DNA of 64,000 nucleotides from JAVVHH01 sp964657565. Lineage in GTDB: Bacteria; Pseudomonadota; Alphaproteobacteria; Acetobacterales; Acetobacteraceae. The translations under genes and the position numbers were made by a program. The notes below the pieces were generated by a model. That model did no database searches, was not told the origin of the DNA, and saw only the letters and a list, made by a program, of their open reading frames with translations. The stretch spans positions 53,916 to 117,915 of the forward strand of contig CAZZVQ010000001.1 in the NCBI GenBank assembly GCA_964657565.1, written 5' to 3'. Position 1 is the first letter of the stretch. Each line of letters begins with the position of its first letter. This document shows, piece by piece, positions 25,173 through 33,966 of the stretch.

Positions 25173-26393
25173 TCAGCCCTTCGCCATGGGACAGGCGGCC
25201 GGGTCCATTGGCGGCAGAGCCCGCTCGGCGGGCACCGTCTCGACGAGGTTGTAGTAATCCCAGGGACCGCCGGAGTCGGAGGGCCGCTTGACGGTGAACA
25301 GGTACATGGGAAGCATCTTCCGGCCATCGGCGCGGATGCTGCCATCGCCGAAGACGGCATCGTGGGTGGGCCTGGCCTTCATGGCGGCGACCATGGCACG
25401 GCCGTCCAGCGGCTCGGTGCCCTGGCTGCTGCGCAGGAAGTGCAGCGCGGCGGAATACGCGCCGGCGTGCTGCATGGTCGGGTAGTTGCCGGGCTGCAGC
25501 GCCAGGTAACGCTTGGTCCAGGCGCGCGTTTGGTCGTTGAGGTTCCAGTAGAACGGCTCGTTGGCGACCAGGCCCTGCGCGGTCTCGAGCCCGAGCGAGT
25601 GGACATCGACGATGCCGAGCATGATCGGGGCCACCTTCTGCGTGCGCATCACGCCGAACTCGACGGCCTGCTTGATGGCGCCGACCATGTCGTTCCCGCC
25701 ACTGGCGATGGCGATGACCTTGGCGCCGGAGGATTGCGCCTGGAGCATGAACGACGAGTAGTCCGACGTGTTGGTGGGATGCAGCGCGCTGCCGATCACG
25801 CTGCCGCCGGCGCGGGTGACGGCGCCGGTCGTCTGCGCCTGCAGGTCTTGGCCGAAGGCGTAGTTGGCGGTGATGAAGAACCAACTGCTGCCGCCATCCT
25901 TCGTCAGGACCTGGCCCATGGTGTTGCCGTAGGCGTAGGTGTCGAAGGTCCAGAGGATGGTGTTGGGCGAGCACTGGTCGGTGATCAACCGCGTCGTGCC
26001 GGCGGCGGTCGCGAGCAAGGTGCGGTTGGCCTGGCGCGTCACCGTCGAGACGGCCAGGGCGACGGCGGAGTTGACGACGTCGAGCACGGCCGCGACGCCG
26101 TCCACGTCGAACCACCGGCGCGCGATCCCGGAGCCGGTGTCGGGGTTGTTCTGATGGTCGGCCTGCAGGACCTCGACCGCCACGCCCGGGTTGCCCGCCA
26201 GGAAGTCCTCGACGGCTAATTTGACGCCGGCCACGCTGCCGGTGCCGCAGGTCGCCGCGAAGGGGCCGTTGAAATCCGAGAGCACGCCAAGCTTGATGGT
26301 CCGCGCCGGCTGGGCGCGCAGCGACGGCGCGAACAGCGTCGCGGCGCCGCCTGCGGCCAGGATGCGGCGGCGGGTGGTCTGGATCGTGGTCAT
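25173..26393 (-). CDS. ABC transporter substrate-binding protein, Leu/Ile/Val (type I) family, second in operon
   Basis: The 406-residue protein starts with a Tat-like signal (RRRILAAGGAATLFAPS) and the mature TIKLGVLSDFNGPFAATCGTG. Type-I receptor blocks include EVLQADHQNNPDTGSGIARR, GGSSWFFITANYAFGQD and the AAMKARPTHDAVFGDGSIRA tail. A strong site AAGGAGGGG precedes the ATG. The same operon already has a binding protein (32739-33881) next to LivHMGF, so this one probably broadens substrate range or delivers a second compound to the same membrane complex. It lies between the HpaI-type aldolase and the dioxygenase genes rather than beside the permeases. Confidence 0.9.
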   Translation of the reverse strand: MTTIQTTRRRILAAGGAATLFAPSLRAQPARTIKLGVLSDFNGPFAATCGTGSVAGVKLAVEDFLAGNPGVAVEVLQADHQNNPDTGSGIARRWFDVDGVAAVLDVVNSAVALAVSTVTRQANRTLLATAAGTTRLITDQCSPNTILWTFDTYAYGNTMGQVLTKDGGSSWFFITANYAFGQDLQAQTTGAVTRAGGSVIGSALHPTNTSDYSSFMLQAQSSGAKVIAIASGGNDMVGAIKQAVEFGVMRTQKVAPIMLGIVDVHSLGLETAQGLVANEPFYWNLNDQTRAWTKRYLALQPGNYPTMQHAGAYSAALHFLRSSQGTEPLDGRAMVAAMKARPTHDAVFGDGSIRADGRKMLPMYLFTVKRPSDSGGPWDYYNLVETVPAERALPPMDPAACPMAKG

Positions 26394-26412
26394 ACGGCCC
26401 CTCCTTGTGTCG

Positions 26413-27165
26413 TCACGAGAGCTTGCCCCGCAGCGTCGTCAGCGCGTTGCCGAGCAGGGTGGTGGTGTTGAAACAGAGCATCCTGATCCCTGTCCGGGCC
26501 AGCGCGCCCGCGTCTTCGGGCGAGCGGGCGGTGGTGGCCAGGGCGGGGCCGCCGGCCGCCAGGACGGCGGGCCAGATGGCGTCGATGGCGGCGACGACGT
26601 CGGAGTGGCGCGGCTCGCCGGGGAAGCCCATCGAGGCGGCGAGGTCGGCTGGCCCGACGAACACCGCGTCCACGCCAGGCACCCGGGCGATCGCGTCGAC
26701 ATGATCCAGCGCCGCCCGGTCTTCGATCATCACGAGGACCGCGGTGCGTTCGGCCTGGTCGCGCAGATAGGTGGGGCCGGCGAGGCCGTGACGCCCGGCG
26801 CGGGTGATGCTGTTGATCCCGCGCGTGCCCACCGGCGGGTAATAGGAATGCCGGACCACGTCCCGCGCGACCTCCGCGTCGGTCACATGCGGCACCAGGA
26901 TGCCGGCGGCGCCGCAATCGAGCGCATGCAGGATGTCGGCGGCAGCGCTGCTGGCGACCCGGACCAGGCCGGCGACGCCGACGGAATCGGCGGCCCGCAG
27001 CAGATGCTCCAGCGTTTCGAGCCCAGTCGGCCCGTGCTCCATGTCGACGATGACGAAGTCGAAGCCGGCCCAGCCGACCATCTCGACCACGGCCGGGCTG
27101 GGTTGGCCGAGGAAGAAACCGTGCAGCGTGCCGGGGCCGCGCAGCCTTTGCTTGAAAGAGGTCAT
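26413..27165 (-). CDS. HpcH/HpaI-family aldolase
   Basis: This 250-residue class II pyruvate-type aldolase resembles 4-hydroxy-2-ketoheptanedioate aldolase. It has the metal and base-bearing segment FDFVIVDMEHGPTG, RVASSAAADILHALDCGAAG, the catalytic-loop block GILVPHVTDAEVARDVVRHS and PPVGTRGINSITRAGRHG, and the metal site in VDAVFVGPADLAASMG. Members split 4-hydroxy-2-oxo acids into pyruvate and an aldehyde, the usual last step of meta-cleavage pathways. I used the ATG at 27165, which overlaps the upstream stop (ATGA); an ATG at 27177 would add MAGR. Confidence 0.9.
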   Translation of the reverse strand: MTSFKQRLRGPGTLHGFFLGQPSPAVVEMVGWAGFDFVIVDMEHGPTGLETLEHLLRAADSVGVAGLVRVASSAAADILHALDCGAAGILVPHVTDAEVARDVVRHSYYPPVGTRGINSITRAGRHGLAGPTYLRDQAERTAVLVMIEDRAALDHVDAIARVPGVDAVFVGPADLAASMGFPGEPRHSDVVAAIDAIWPAVLAAGGPALATTARSPEDAGALARTGIRMLCFNTTTLLGNALTTLRGKLS

Positions 27166-28388
27166 GCGCCCCGCCATTGCATGATGGTCAGACCCGTATC
27201 GTAGTCGGTCAGGTAAGCCAGCCCGTCCGCCGCGACGAACACGTCGGCCGCGTGCACGACCTTGGCCCGGCCGCGCATCGGCTCGAACCAGGTTTGCGGC
27301 GCAGGTGGGACCCAGTGGCCGGTCTCGAAGGGGCGGAACGGGTCGCTGATATCGAATACGCGCAGCCCGGCGCTCTGCCAGGTGGCGAAAACGGTCGTGC
27401 TGCTGCGGAACGAGCCGGGCCGATTCTCGTGCAGGTTATGCGGGCCGAACTGCCCGCCTTTGGCGCGATAATCCTGCTCGCACGGTGTCGGCATGGTCGC
27501 GATGGTGACCGGGTTGGCCGGCGCACGGATGTCCAGCACCCAGGTGTGCTTCAGCGGCTCCTGGTCGATGGCGGCCACCGCCTCGTCGGCGACGACCAGC
27601 AGACCGCGGTCGTGCAGCGGCAGCGCACTATGCGTGCCGCCGGCGAAAGGCGGGCTCCAGTTGCGGTGCGCGATCAGGCGGGGGTGGGCCTTGTCCGACA
27701 CATCGAGCAGGGTGAGCCCGCCATCCCGCCAGCATCCGTAGGCGACGTCGTCCTCGACGACCGCGTGGTGCAGCGCGACGCGGCCGGGCCAATCGTTCTG
27801 CTCGCCGCCCGCGCGCCACATGCCGGGAAGCCACCAGCGTCCGGCCTCGACGGGGCGGGTCGGGTCCTGCAGGTCGATGATGAGCAGAATGTGGTCGGTG
27901 TAGCCGTCGAGCATGGCCGAGGCGTAGGCGTAGCGGCCACCCACCCAGAAGATGCGGTGCAGCCCGAGACCCTCGACCTCGAGGAAGCCGATCGGGCGCG
28001 GGTTGGCCGGGTCGGCGAGGTCATAGACGCGCATGCCGGCGGAGAAATCGACGCCGCGGGTGCCGAACCGGCTGCTGTCCATGTCCGGGATCGAGCCGGC
28101 ATAGTAGTCGCGCTGCGAGATCGCCGATTTGAAATCGAATTCCTCGACTGCCAGCAGCAGCCCGTCTTGGGTCTGCAGGTGGATCGACCAGGAACGCTCA
28201 TGCACCGGAACGAAATTGACCGGCACGGGGTGGCGCGGGTCGCGCACGTCGACGACGCTGATGCCGCGGCTGATGCGATGGCCGATATAGGCGTGGCCGC
28301 GCTCGACCATGACCTGCAGCGCGTCGCCACGGCCGGAGAGCGGGCTGTGGCCGACGAAGTCCAGATTATGGGCCGACTCCGCGATCAT
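27162..28388 (-). CDS. LVIVD-repeat protein (predicted beta-propeller)
   Basis: The 408-residue protein is built of repeats of about 45-60 residues, each with a hydrophobic strand then D-x-x-x-P: ISVVDVRDPRHPVPV, MRVYDLADPANPRPI, LLIIDLQDPTRPVEAG, LTLLDVSDKAHPRLIA, TWVLDIRAPANPVTIA and LRVFDISDPFRPFETG. This is the LVIVD pattern of a beta-propeller. No signal peptide is seen at the N-terminus (MIAESAHNLDFVGHSPL). The enzymatic role, if any, is unknown. Coupling on both sides by ATGA overlaps shows it belongs to the pathway operon. A lactonase-like or scaffold function is possible but unsupported. Confidence 0.85.
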   Translation of the reverse strand: MIAESAHNLDFVGHSPLSGRGDALQVMVERGHAYIGHRISRGISVVDVRDPRHPVPVNFVPVHERSWSIHLQTQDGLLLAVEEFDFKSAISQRDYYAGSIPDMDSSRFGTRGVDFSAGMRVYDLADPANPRPIGFLEVEGLGLHRIFWVGGRYAYASAMLDGYTDHILLIIDLQDPTRPVEAGRWWLPGMWRAGGEQNDWPGRVALHHAVVEDDVAYGCWRDGGLTLLDVSDKAHPRLIAHRNWSPPFAGGTHSALPLHDRGLLVVADEAVAAIDQEPLKHTWVLDIRAPANPVTIATMPTPCEQDYRAKGGQFGPHNLHENRPGSFRSSTTVFATWQSAGLRVFDISDPFRPFETGHWVPPAPQTWFEPMRGRAKVVHAADVFVAADGLAYLTDYDTGLTIMQWRGA

Positions 28389-29353
28389 GGCCGGTTCACC
28401 ACGTCGTCGCAGGGGGCGCCGGTCATCATCGCGACCAGGTTGCGCGCCGCCTGCATGCGGCGGCCGAGGAACGCCTCCAGTGTGCGGGTCGCGGCATGCG
28501 GGGTGACGACGACGTTCGGCAGGGTGAAGAGCGGGTCAGCCGGGTCGGGCGGCTCCTGCTCGAAGACGTCCAGCCCGGCGCCGGCGATGTGGCCCGCGCG
28601 CAGGGCGGCGGCCAACGCAGCTCCGTCCACCAGCGAGCCGCGGCCGGTATTGATCAGCAGCGAGCCCGGACGCATCCGCGCGAGGGCGGCGGCGTCGATC
28701 ATGTGGCGGTTCTCCGCGGTGGCGCCGCAATGCAGCGTGACGATGTCGGCCTGCGCGAGCAGGTCCGGGAGGGCGCACATGGTCACGCCATGCACGGTCG
28801 GGCCGGGCGCCGGGTCGTACGCTAGCAGGGTCATGTCCCAGCCGGCGAGGCGGCGAGCCACGGCGCGCCCAATGCGGCCGAAGCCGACGATACCGACGCT
28901 GGTGCCCTCCATCATGGTCGCGAACTCGTCGCCGCGCCATCCGCCCGCGCGCATGAAGGCGGGGGTCCAGGTCGGCAGGCGTTTGCGCAGCGCCAGCATC
29001 ATGGCAATGGCGTGCTCGGCAACGGCGGCGATGCCGGCGGCATCAGGCGTGTTGCTGACCAGGATCCCGCGTTCGCTGGCGGCGGCCACGTCGATCGTGT
29101 CCACGCCGATGCCGATCTTGGAGATGAAGCGCAGCTCCGGCAGCGCATCGATGACGCTGCGGGGAAACAGGGCGGCGCTGGAGCCGAGCACGGCGGTGCA
29201 GCCCGCGGCGTCGGCGACGATCTCCTCCGGTGCATAGCGGCGAAGCGCCGGGTCGGAATCGGCGCGGCCCGGCCGGACCTCGATGCCCTGCTCACGCAGC
29301 CAGGCGATGGAGCCGTCGCGCGGATCGGTGCGCTCGTAGGTCAGGACGCGCAT
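28385..29353 (-). CDS. D-isomer-specific 2-hydroxyacid dehydrogenase family protein
   Basis: This 322-residue NAD(P)-dependent enzyme interconverts a 2-hydroxy acid and a 2-oxo acid. The Rossmann motif is VGIVGFGRIGRAVARRL. The catalytic set is present: Arg in LINTGRGSLVDG, Glu in GAGLDVFEQEPPD, and His in VVVTPHAATRT. The length and domain order match phosphoglycerate-dehydrogenase-like members. The start overlaps the livF end by 13 bp and its stop overlaps the LVIVD gene in an ATGA. It may reduce or oxidise a 2-oxo acid from the aldolase branch. Confidence 0.92.
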   Translation of the reverse strand: MRVLTYERTDPRDGSIAWLREQGIEVRPGRADSDPALRRYAPEEIVADAAGCTAVLGSSAALFPRSVIDALPELRFISKIGIGVDTIDVAAASERGILVSNTPDAAGIAAVAEHAIAMMLALRKRLPTWTPAFMRAGGWRGDEFATMMEGTSVGIVGFGRIGRAVARRLAGWDMTLLAYDPAPGPTVHGVTMCALPDLLAQADIVTLHCGATAENRHMIDAAALARMRPGSLLINTGRGSLVDGAALAAALRAGHIAGAGLDVFEQEPPDPADPLFTLPNVVVTPHAATRTLEAFLGRRMQAARNLVAMMTGAPCDDVVNRP

Positions 29354-30108
29354 CGTTCTCCTCCAGCCACGTCGGGCTGCGGTATGCGGGCGCTGCGGCC
29401 CAGGAAGGCCGCGCGCACGGCCGGGTCGGCGAGCAGTTCGGCGCCGGTCCCGGTGCCGGTGACGCGGCCGTTGGTCAGCACGTAGCCGCGGTGCGAGAGG
29501 CTCAGCGCGGCGCGCGCGTTCTGTTCGACCAACAGCATGGTGATGCCGCGCTCGGCGTTGAGGCGGCGCAGCAGCCGGAACATCTCGCCGATGACGAGCG
29601 GCGCGAGGCCCATCGAGGGTTCGTCGAGCAGCAGGAGCCGCGGGCCGGCCATGAGCGCGCGGCCGATGGCAAGCATCTGCTGTTCGCCGCCCGAGAGATA
29701 GCCGGCGAGCTGCGCGCGGCGCTCGGCCAGACGCGGGAACAGCGCGAAGATGTCGGCCAGTTCGCCGCGGGCCGCGCGCAGGCCGCGGGCATAGGCCCCG
29801 AGTTCAAGGTTCTCCAGCACGGTCAGGTCGGCGAAGACCTGCCGCCCCTCCGGCACCTGCACCACGCCGCGGCGAACGATGGCGCCCGGGGTCTGGCCGT
29901 GCAGGGCGCCGCCCTCGAAGCGGATCTCGCCGGAACGGGCCGGCACCACGCCGGAGATGGCGTTGAGCAGGCTGGACTTGCCGGCCCCGTTGGCGCCGAC
30001 CAGCGCAACGATCTCACCCTGCGCGACGTGCAGCGACACGCCCGAGAGCGCGGTGATGGCGCGGTAGGCCACGCCGAGTTCCGCGACCTGCAGCATCGCG
30101 TCAGGCAT
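29341..30108 (-). CDS. livF: Branched-chain-type ABC transporter ATP-binding protein LivF
   Basis: This is the second of the two cytoplasmic ATPases of the HAAT importer. The 255-residue protein has Walker A GANGAGKSS, signature YLSGGEQQMLAIGRALM, Walker B LLLDEPSMGLAP and the LivF-type Q-loop VPEGRQVFADLTVLENLELG. I chose the ATG at 30108 (MPDAMLQVAELG), which overlaps livG by 8 bp; an upstream ATG at 30129 and a downstream one at 30096 are alternatives. Confidence 0.93.
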   Translation of the reverse strand: MPDAMLQVAELGVAYRAITALSGVSLHVAQGEIVALVGANGAGKSSLLNAISGVVPARSGEIRFEGGALHGQTPGAIVRRGVVQVPEGRQVFADLTVLENLELGAYARGLRAARGELADIFALFPRLAERRAQLAGYLSGGEQQMLAIGRALMAGPRLLLLDEPSMGLAPLVIGEMFRLLRRLNAERGITMLLVEQNARAALSLSHRGYVLTNGRVTGTGTGAELLADPAVRAAFLGRSARIPQPDVAGGERCAS

Positions 30109-30871
30109 CGAACCCTGCCTCGACGCCAAGATAGGCCTCGATCACGGCCGGGTCGGCCTGGACCTGGCCCGGCGTGCCCTCGGCGATCTTGGCGCCGAAA
30201 TTCATCACGACGACGTGGTCGGAGATGCGCATCACCATGTCCATCTTGTGCTCGACCAGAACGATGACGGCGCCGCGGGCGCCGAGGTCCTGGATGAGGT
30301 TCGCGATGTCGTCGACCTCCAAGCCGTTCAGTCCGGCCGCAGGCTCGTCCAGCAGCAGGGCGCGCGCGCCCATGGCCAGGGCGCGTGCTATCTCGACGCG
30401 GCGCTGCAAGCCGTACGGCAGGTCGAGCGCGATGCGGCCAAAGACAGTGCTCGGCACGCCGGCCTCGTCGAGTGCCGCCCGCGCGGCCTGCTCGAGCATC
30501 TGCTCCTCGGCGGCGACTCGCGGTAGATGCAGCATGGCGGCGAAGAAGCCGGCGCGGCCGGTCCAGTGAGCACCGACCATCGCCGTTTCCAGCACGGTCA
30601 GGCCGTCGAAGAGCTGCGGGCTCTGGAAAGTGCGCGTCAGGCCGAGGGCGGCGACCCGGTAGGGCAGCAGGCCACCGATCACGGCGCCGCCGAGATGGAC
30701 GGTGCCGGAATCGGGCGGCACGACGCCGCTGATCAGGTTCAGCAGCGTCGTCTTGCCGGCGCCATTGGGGCCGATCACGGCGGTGACGTGGCCGGGCTGG
30801 GCGGTGAAGCTGACATCATTCACGGCCTGCAGGCCACCATAGCGCTTGGACAGGCCGACGACCTCCAGCAT
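30101..30871 (-). CDS. livG: Branched-chain-type ABC transporter ATP-binding protein LivG
   Basis: The 256-residue ATPase carries Walker A GPNGAGKTTLLNLISG, the LivG-specific insert after LTRTFQSPQLFDGLTVLE, LPYGLQRRVEIARALAMGA in place of the canonical LSGG signature, LLLDEPAAGLNGLE and VLVEHKMDMVMRISDHVVVM. The frame runs upstream without stop to 31891, but that part is antiphase to livM; the ATG at 30871 (TGATG overlap with livM) is the real start. The signature departure (YGLQRR) is common among LivG proteins. Confidence 0.94.
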   Translation of the reverse strand: MLEVVGLSKRYGGLQAVNDVSFTAQPGHVTAVIGPNGAGKTTLLNLISGVVPPDSGTVHLGGAVIGGLLPYRVAALGLTRTFQSPQLFDGLTVLETAMVGAHWTGRAGFFAAMLHLPRVAAEEQMLEQAARAALDEAGVPSTVFGRIALDLPYGLQRRVEIARALAMGARALLLDEPAAGLNGLEVDDIANLIQDLGARGAVIVLVEHKMDMVMRISDHVVVMNFGAKIAEGTPGQVQADPAVIEAYLGVEAGFDA

Positions 30872-31857
30872 CAGGCGGCACCCCGGGCCAGCCGCGCGGC
30901 GAGCGAGCGGAGCCCTCCCACCGCGGCGGCAGCGAGACCATCCGGCATGAACACCATGATGGCGGTCATCAGCACGCCGTAGGCGAACAGGCGATAGTGC
31001 TCGAGGTTCTCGAGGAAGGCGGGCAGGATGTCGATGACGACGGCACCGGCCAACGCGCCCCACGGGCTGGTGACGGACCCGACGAGCACCATGATCAGCA
31101 GATCGATCGAGAAGCCGACATCGAAGCTGCTGGAGTTGAAGGCGCGGGTGAAGAAGGCGAAGAGCGCGCCGCCGAGGCCGGCCAGGCCGCAGGCGAGGCT
31201 GAACACGCGGACCTTGTAGGCGACCGTGTCGATGCCGAGCGAGGCAGCCGGGATCTCTGCGCTGCGGATGCCGCGCAGGGCACGGCCGATGCGGGAATGC
31301 ACCAGATTGACCGCCGCCGCCATCGTCAGCAGCAGGCATACGGCGCAGACCCAGAACATCGCGTTGGTGCTGCCGAGCCGCAGGCCAAGCGGAGCGAAGG
31401 GCGGCAGGTTCATGATGCCGGGGTCGGCGCCGCCGGTCAGCCATTGGAGCTGCGCGAAGAAGATCGACAGGATCAGGCCGAGCGCCAGCGTCGCCATGGC
31501 GAGGTAGTGGCTGGACAGGCGCAGCAGCGGCCGGGCCACGACCCAGCCAATGGCGGCCGGCACGACGATCGCGCCGAGCAGCCCCAGCAGCGGGTCGACG
31601 CCGAGCTTTTGCACGAAATTGGCCGCCGTGTAGGCGCCGAGGCCGAACATGGCGCCCTGACAGAGCGAGATCTGCCCGCCATAGCCGAACAGCAGGCACA
31701 GCCCGATCGCGGCGACCGCGTGCATCATGCTGAAGATCAGCATCGTTTTGTAGAACGACCCGGCGACCAGCAGCCCGAGCAGAGCGAGCCCAGCCGCCAG
31801 TCCGACGAGGCCCAGCAGATTGCGTCGATACGCGGCCCGCAGCGGCGACCCGGTCAT
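30871..31857 (-). CDS. livM: Branched-chain-type ABC transporter permease LivM
   Basis: This 328-residue inner-membrane permease of the HAAT family has multiple hydrophobic helices, the conserved GYGGQISLCQGAMFGLGAYT block near residue 55, and RIGRALRGIRSAEIPAASLG with VKVRVFSLACG-type sequence forming the cytoplasmic coupling region. The first residues (LRAAYRRNLLGLVGLAAG) precede the first helix. It overlaps livH at its start (31854-31857) and livG at its end. Confidence 0.94.
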   Translation of the reverse strand: MTGSPLRAAYRRNLLGLVGLAAGLALLGLLVAGSFYKTMLIFSMMHAVAAIGLCLLFGYGGQISLCQGAMFGLGAYTAANFVQKLGVDPLLGLLGAIVVPAAIGWVVARPLLRLSSHYLAMATLALGLILSIFFAQLQWLTGGADPGIMNLPPFAPLGLRLGSTNAMFWVCAVCLLLTMAAAVNLVHSRIGRALRGIRSAEIPAASLGIDTVAYKVRVFSLACGLAGLGGALFAFFTRAFNSSSFDVGFSIDLLIMVLVGSVTSPWGALAGAVVIDILPAFLENLEHYRLFAYGVLMTAIMVFMPDGLAAAAVGGLRSLAARLARGAA

Positions 31858-32729
31858 ACCCGCACCGCCGCCGCCCGCCCGAACAGCCCACTGGGGCGGA
31901 CCAGCAGCATCAGCAGCAGCAGGCCGAGCGCGATCGAGTCCTTGTAGCCGGAGCTGACATAGCCTGCGGCTAGGCTCTCCGTGATGCCGATCACCAGGCC
32001 GCCGACGATGGCGCCGAATGGGTTGCCGACGCCGCCGAGGATGGCAGCAGCGAAACCCTTCAGGCCGAAGAACAGCCCCGTCTGATAGTAGCCCGACGCC
32101 ATGGGTGTGACGACCGCGCCGGCGATCGCGCCGATCGACCCGGCGATCCCGTAGGACAGCGTGGACATCAGCCGCGGGTCGATCCCGTAGAGCTGCGCCG
32201 CGCGCGCGTTCCCTGCCGCAGCCCGCATGGCGCGCCCGAGGCTCGTATGCTGGAACAGCACATACAGCCCGCCGGCGATCAGCACGAGTGCGCCCAGGAC
32301 CCAGAACCCCTGGCCCGGCAGGTAGATGCCGCCGACCAGGAGGTCCGGCGCGAACGGAAAAGCCGGCATGAAATAGATGTCGCGGCCGACCACGATCTCC
32401 ATCAAGCCGCGAAACACGGTGGCAGCGCCGATGGTAATCATCACGAGCGTCAAATGCTCCTTGCGCCGGGCCTGCTGGATGACGAGGCGGTCGAGCGCCA
32501 CGCCGAGCAGGCAGACGGCCGGAATGGCGAGCCCGGCGGCGGCGAGCGGGGGCAGCTTGAAGCTGCTGGCGAGCGCGGCCGTGAGCAGGCCGCCCATCAT
32601 GACGAACTCGCCGTGGGCGAAGTTGATGACGCGGCTGGCGTTGTAGACGATGCCAAACCCGAGCGCGACCATGCCGTAGACCGCGCCCAGGATGGTCCCG
32701 CCGACCAGGATCTGGAAGAATTGCTGCAC
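31854..32729 (-). CDS. livH: Branched-chain-type ABC transporter permease LivH
   Basis: This 291-residue partner permease has the family opening GGTILGAVYGMVALGFGIVY followed by NFAHGEFVMMGG. The coupling loop is TSLGRAMRAAAGNARAAQL with YGIDPRLMSTLSYGIAGS, and the late block is FGLKGFAAAILGGVGNPFGA. Translation starts at a GTG (32729), 9 bp after the binding-protein stop. Confidence 0.94.
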   Translation of the reverse strand: MQQFFQILVGGTILGAVYGMVALGFGIVYNASRVINFAHGEFVMMGGLLTAALASSFKLPPLAAAGLAIPAVCLLGVALDRLVIQQARRKEHLTLVMITIGAATVFRGLMEIVVGRDIYFMPAFPFAPDLLVGGIYLPGQGFWVLGALVLIAGGLYVLFQHTSLGRAMRAAAGNARAAQLYGIDPRLMSTLSYGIAGSIGAIAGAVVTPMASGYYQTGLFFGLKGFAAAILGGVGNPFGAIVGGLVIGITESLAAGYVSSGYKDSIALGLLLLMLLVRPSGLFGRAAAVRV

Positions 32730-32738
32730 CGGCCTGAC

Positions 32739-33881
32739 TTAGGGCGACAGCGCCCAGCGTCCGTCATGCGCGCGCAGCAGGATCATGGCGTCCGGCGGCA
32801 GGCCGTTATGGTCGGTGGGCGACATGTGGAAGCAACCGTTCGCGCCGCAGACCGCGGCGGTATCGAGGCCTTTGGCGATGGCCTCGCCGGTCGCCGGGCC
32901 GGAGATGCCCTTAGCGGCCTGTTCGATCAGCAGCAGGGCGTCGAACGGGTGGCCGGCATTCTGCGGCGGCTCTTCCTTGAAACGCGTGCGGTAGGCGTCG
33001 GTGAGCCAGACGAGGCCCTGCTTTTGCGGGTCGCCGGCCGGCAGGTCGGCCGCGACGAGCAGACGGCTGCTCTGGACATAGGTGCCCTCGGCCGCCGCGC
33101 CGGCCTTCTCGATGAATTTCGGATCGGCGACGGCCGGGCTGTTGACGATGGGTTTCTTGAAGCCGAGGGCGGCGGCCTGCTTGACGACGAGCGTGGCGGC
33201 CGGGTCGGTGGCCCAGATGAGCATCACGTCGGCGTCGCTGGCGCGGGCGCGGACGACCTGCGGGGTCATGTCGGTGTCGAGCGGCTGGAACTGCTCTTCG
33301 GCCACCAAAGTGAGGCCGGCGGCGGGGGCCAGCGTTCGCAGCAGGGTGTCGCCGCTCTGGCCGTAGGGGCCGGCGGCGTAGAGCACGGCGATCTTCTTCC
33401 AACCGCGATGGGCGAAGTCCTGCACCAGCGCCTTGATCTCGGTCTCGTCGGTCGGCGGCACCTTGAAGACGTAGGGCGTAGCGGGGGAGATGACGTCCTT
33501 GCCGGCGCCGAACGAGATCATCGGCGTGTGCAACTCGTTGGCGACCGAGATGAGGGTGATCGACTCGCCCGTGGTGGACGGGCCGATGACGACCGCTGCG
33601 TTGTCGCTCTCGACGAGGCGGCGAAAGAGCTGGACGGCTTTGCCGGTGTTGGCTTCGGTGTCGTAGGTGATAAGGGTCAGCTTGCGCCCGGCGATGCCGC
33701 CCTGCTCGTTGTAGTGGTCGGCGAGCAGCTTGAGCGCCTTCTGCACGGGGTCGCCGAGATAGGCGGCGGGGCCGCTGAGCGCGAGCAGCACGCCGACCCG
33801 GAGTTCGGGGGCTTGCGCGATCGCGGAGTGTGCGCCGAACAACGCGCCGAACGCAACGATCCCAGTCAGCAGTTTCTTCAC
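32739..33881 (-). CDS. ABC transporter substrate-binding protein, Leu/Ile/Val family, first gene of the operon
   Basis: The 380-residue receptor has a Sec signal peptide (MKKLLTGIVAFGALFGAHSA, cut after AIAQA) and the mature start PELRVGVLLALSGPAAYLGD. The periplasmic-binding fold is supported by DTEANTGKAVQLFRRLVE, VVIGPSTTGESITLISVANE and KIAVLYAAGPYGQSG. It heads the ten-gene minus-strand operon, behind the GntR gene and a TGGATCCA palindrome at 33907. Typical ligands of this branch include aromatic acids and amides as well as amino acids; aromatic substrates would fit the downstream dioxygenase. Confidence 0.92.
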   Translation of the reverse strand: MKKLLTGIVAFGALFGAHSAIAQAPELRVGVLLALSGPAAYLGDPVQKALKLLADHYNEQGGIAGRKLTLITYDTEANTGKAVQLFRRLVESDNAAVVIGPSTTGESITLISVANELHTPMISFGAGKDVISPATPYVFKVPPTDETEIKALVQDFAHRGWKKIAVLYAAGPYGQSGDTLLRTLAPAAGLTLVAEEQFQPLDTDMTPQVVRARASDADVMLIWATDPAATLVVKQAAALGFKKPIVNSPAVADPKFIEKAGAAAEGTYVQSSRLLVAADLPAGDPQKQGLVWLTDAYRTRFKEEPPQNAGHPFDALLLIEQAAKGISGPATGEAIAKGLDTAAVCGANGCFHMSPTDHNGLPPDAMILLRAHDGRWALSP

Positions 33882-33906
33882 GACGCCCCCTGTCCGGACC
33901 GCGATA

Positions 33907-33966
33907 TGGATCCAGTTACGGTTTCCGATTTAGCGGCGCGGTGGGCTCATGTCAAACCTGGATCCA
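33907..33966. promoter_or_regulatory. Paired TGGATCCA palindromes upstream of the Liv-linked operon
   Basis: Perfect 8-bp palindromes TGGATCCA occur at 33907-33914 and 33959-33966, 52 bp apart. The first is 26 bp upstream of the binding-protein start, the second lies in the last codons of gntR. A close relative (TGGATACACTTTGGC against TGGATCCACTTTAGC) is at 34753, in the gntR/cupin promoter gap. Confidence 0.5.

Noticed and set aside
24414..26219. Long plus-strand open frame of about 600 codons opposite the dioxygenase and receptor genes
   Set aside because: Antiphase to recognised minus-strand genes and low complexity in G, A, V, R; typical GC-rich shadow without any family motif.
27177..29237. 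Plus-strand open frame of 686 codons opposite the LVIVD and dehydrogenase genes
   Set aside because: Mirrors the minus-strand genes in frame; no domain, no ribosome site, composition of a shadow.
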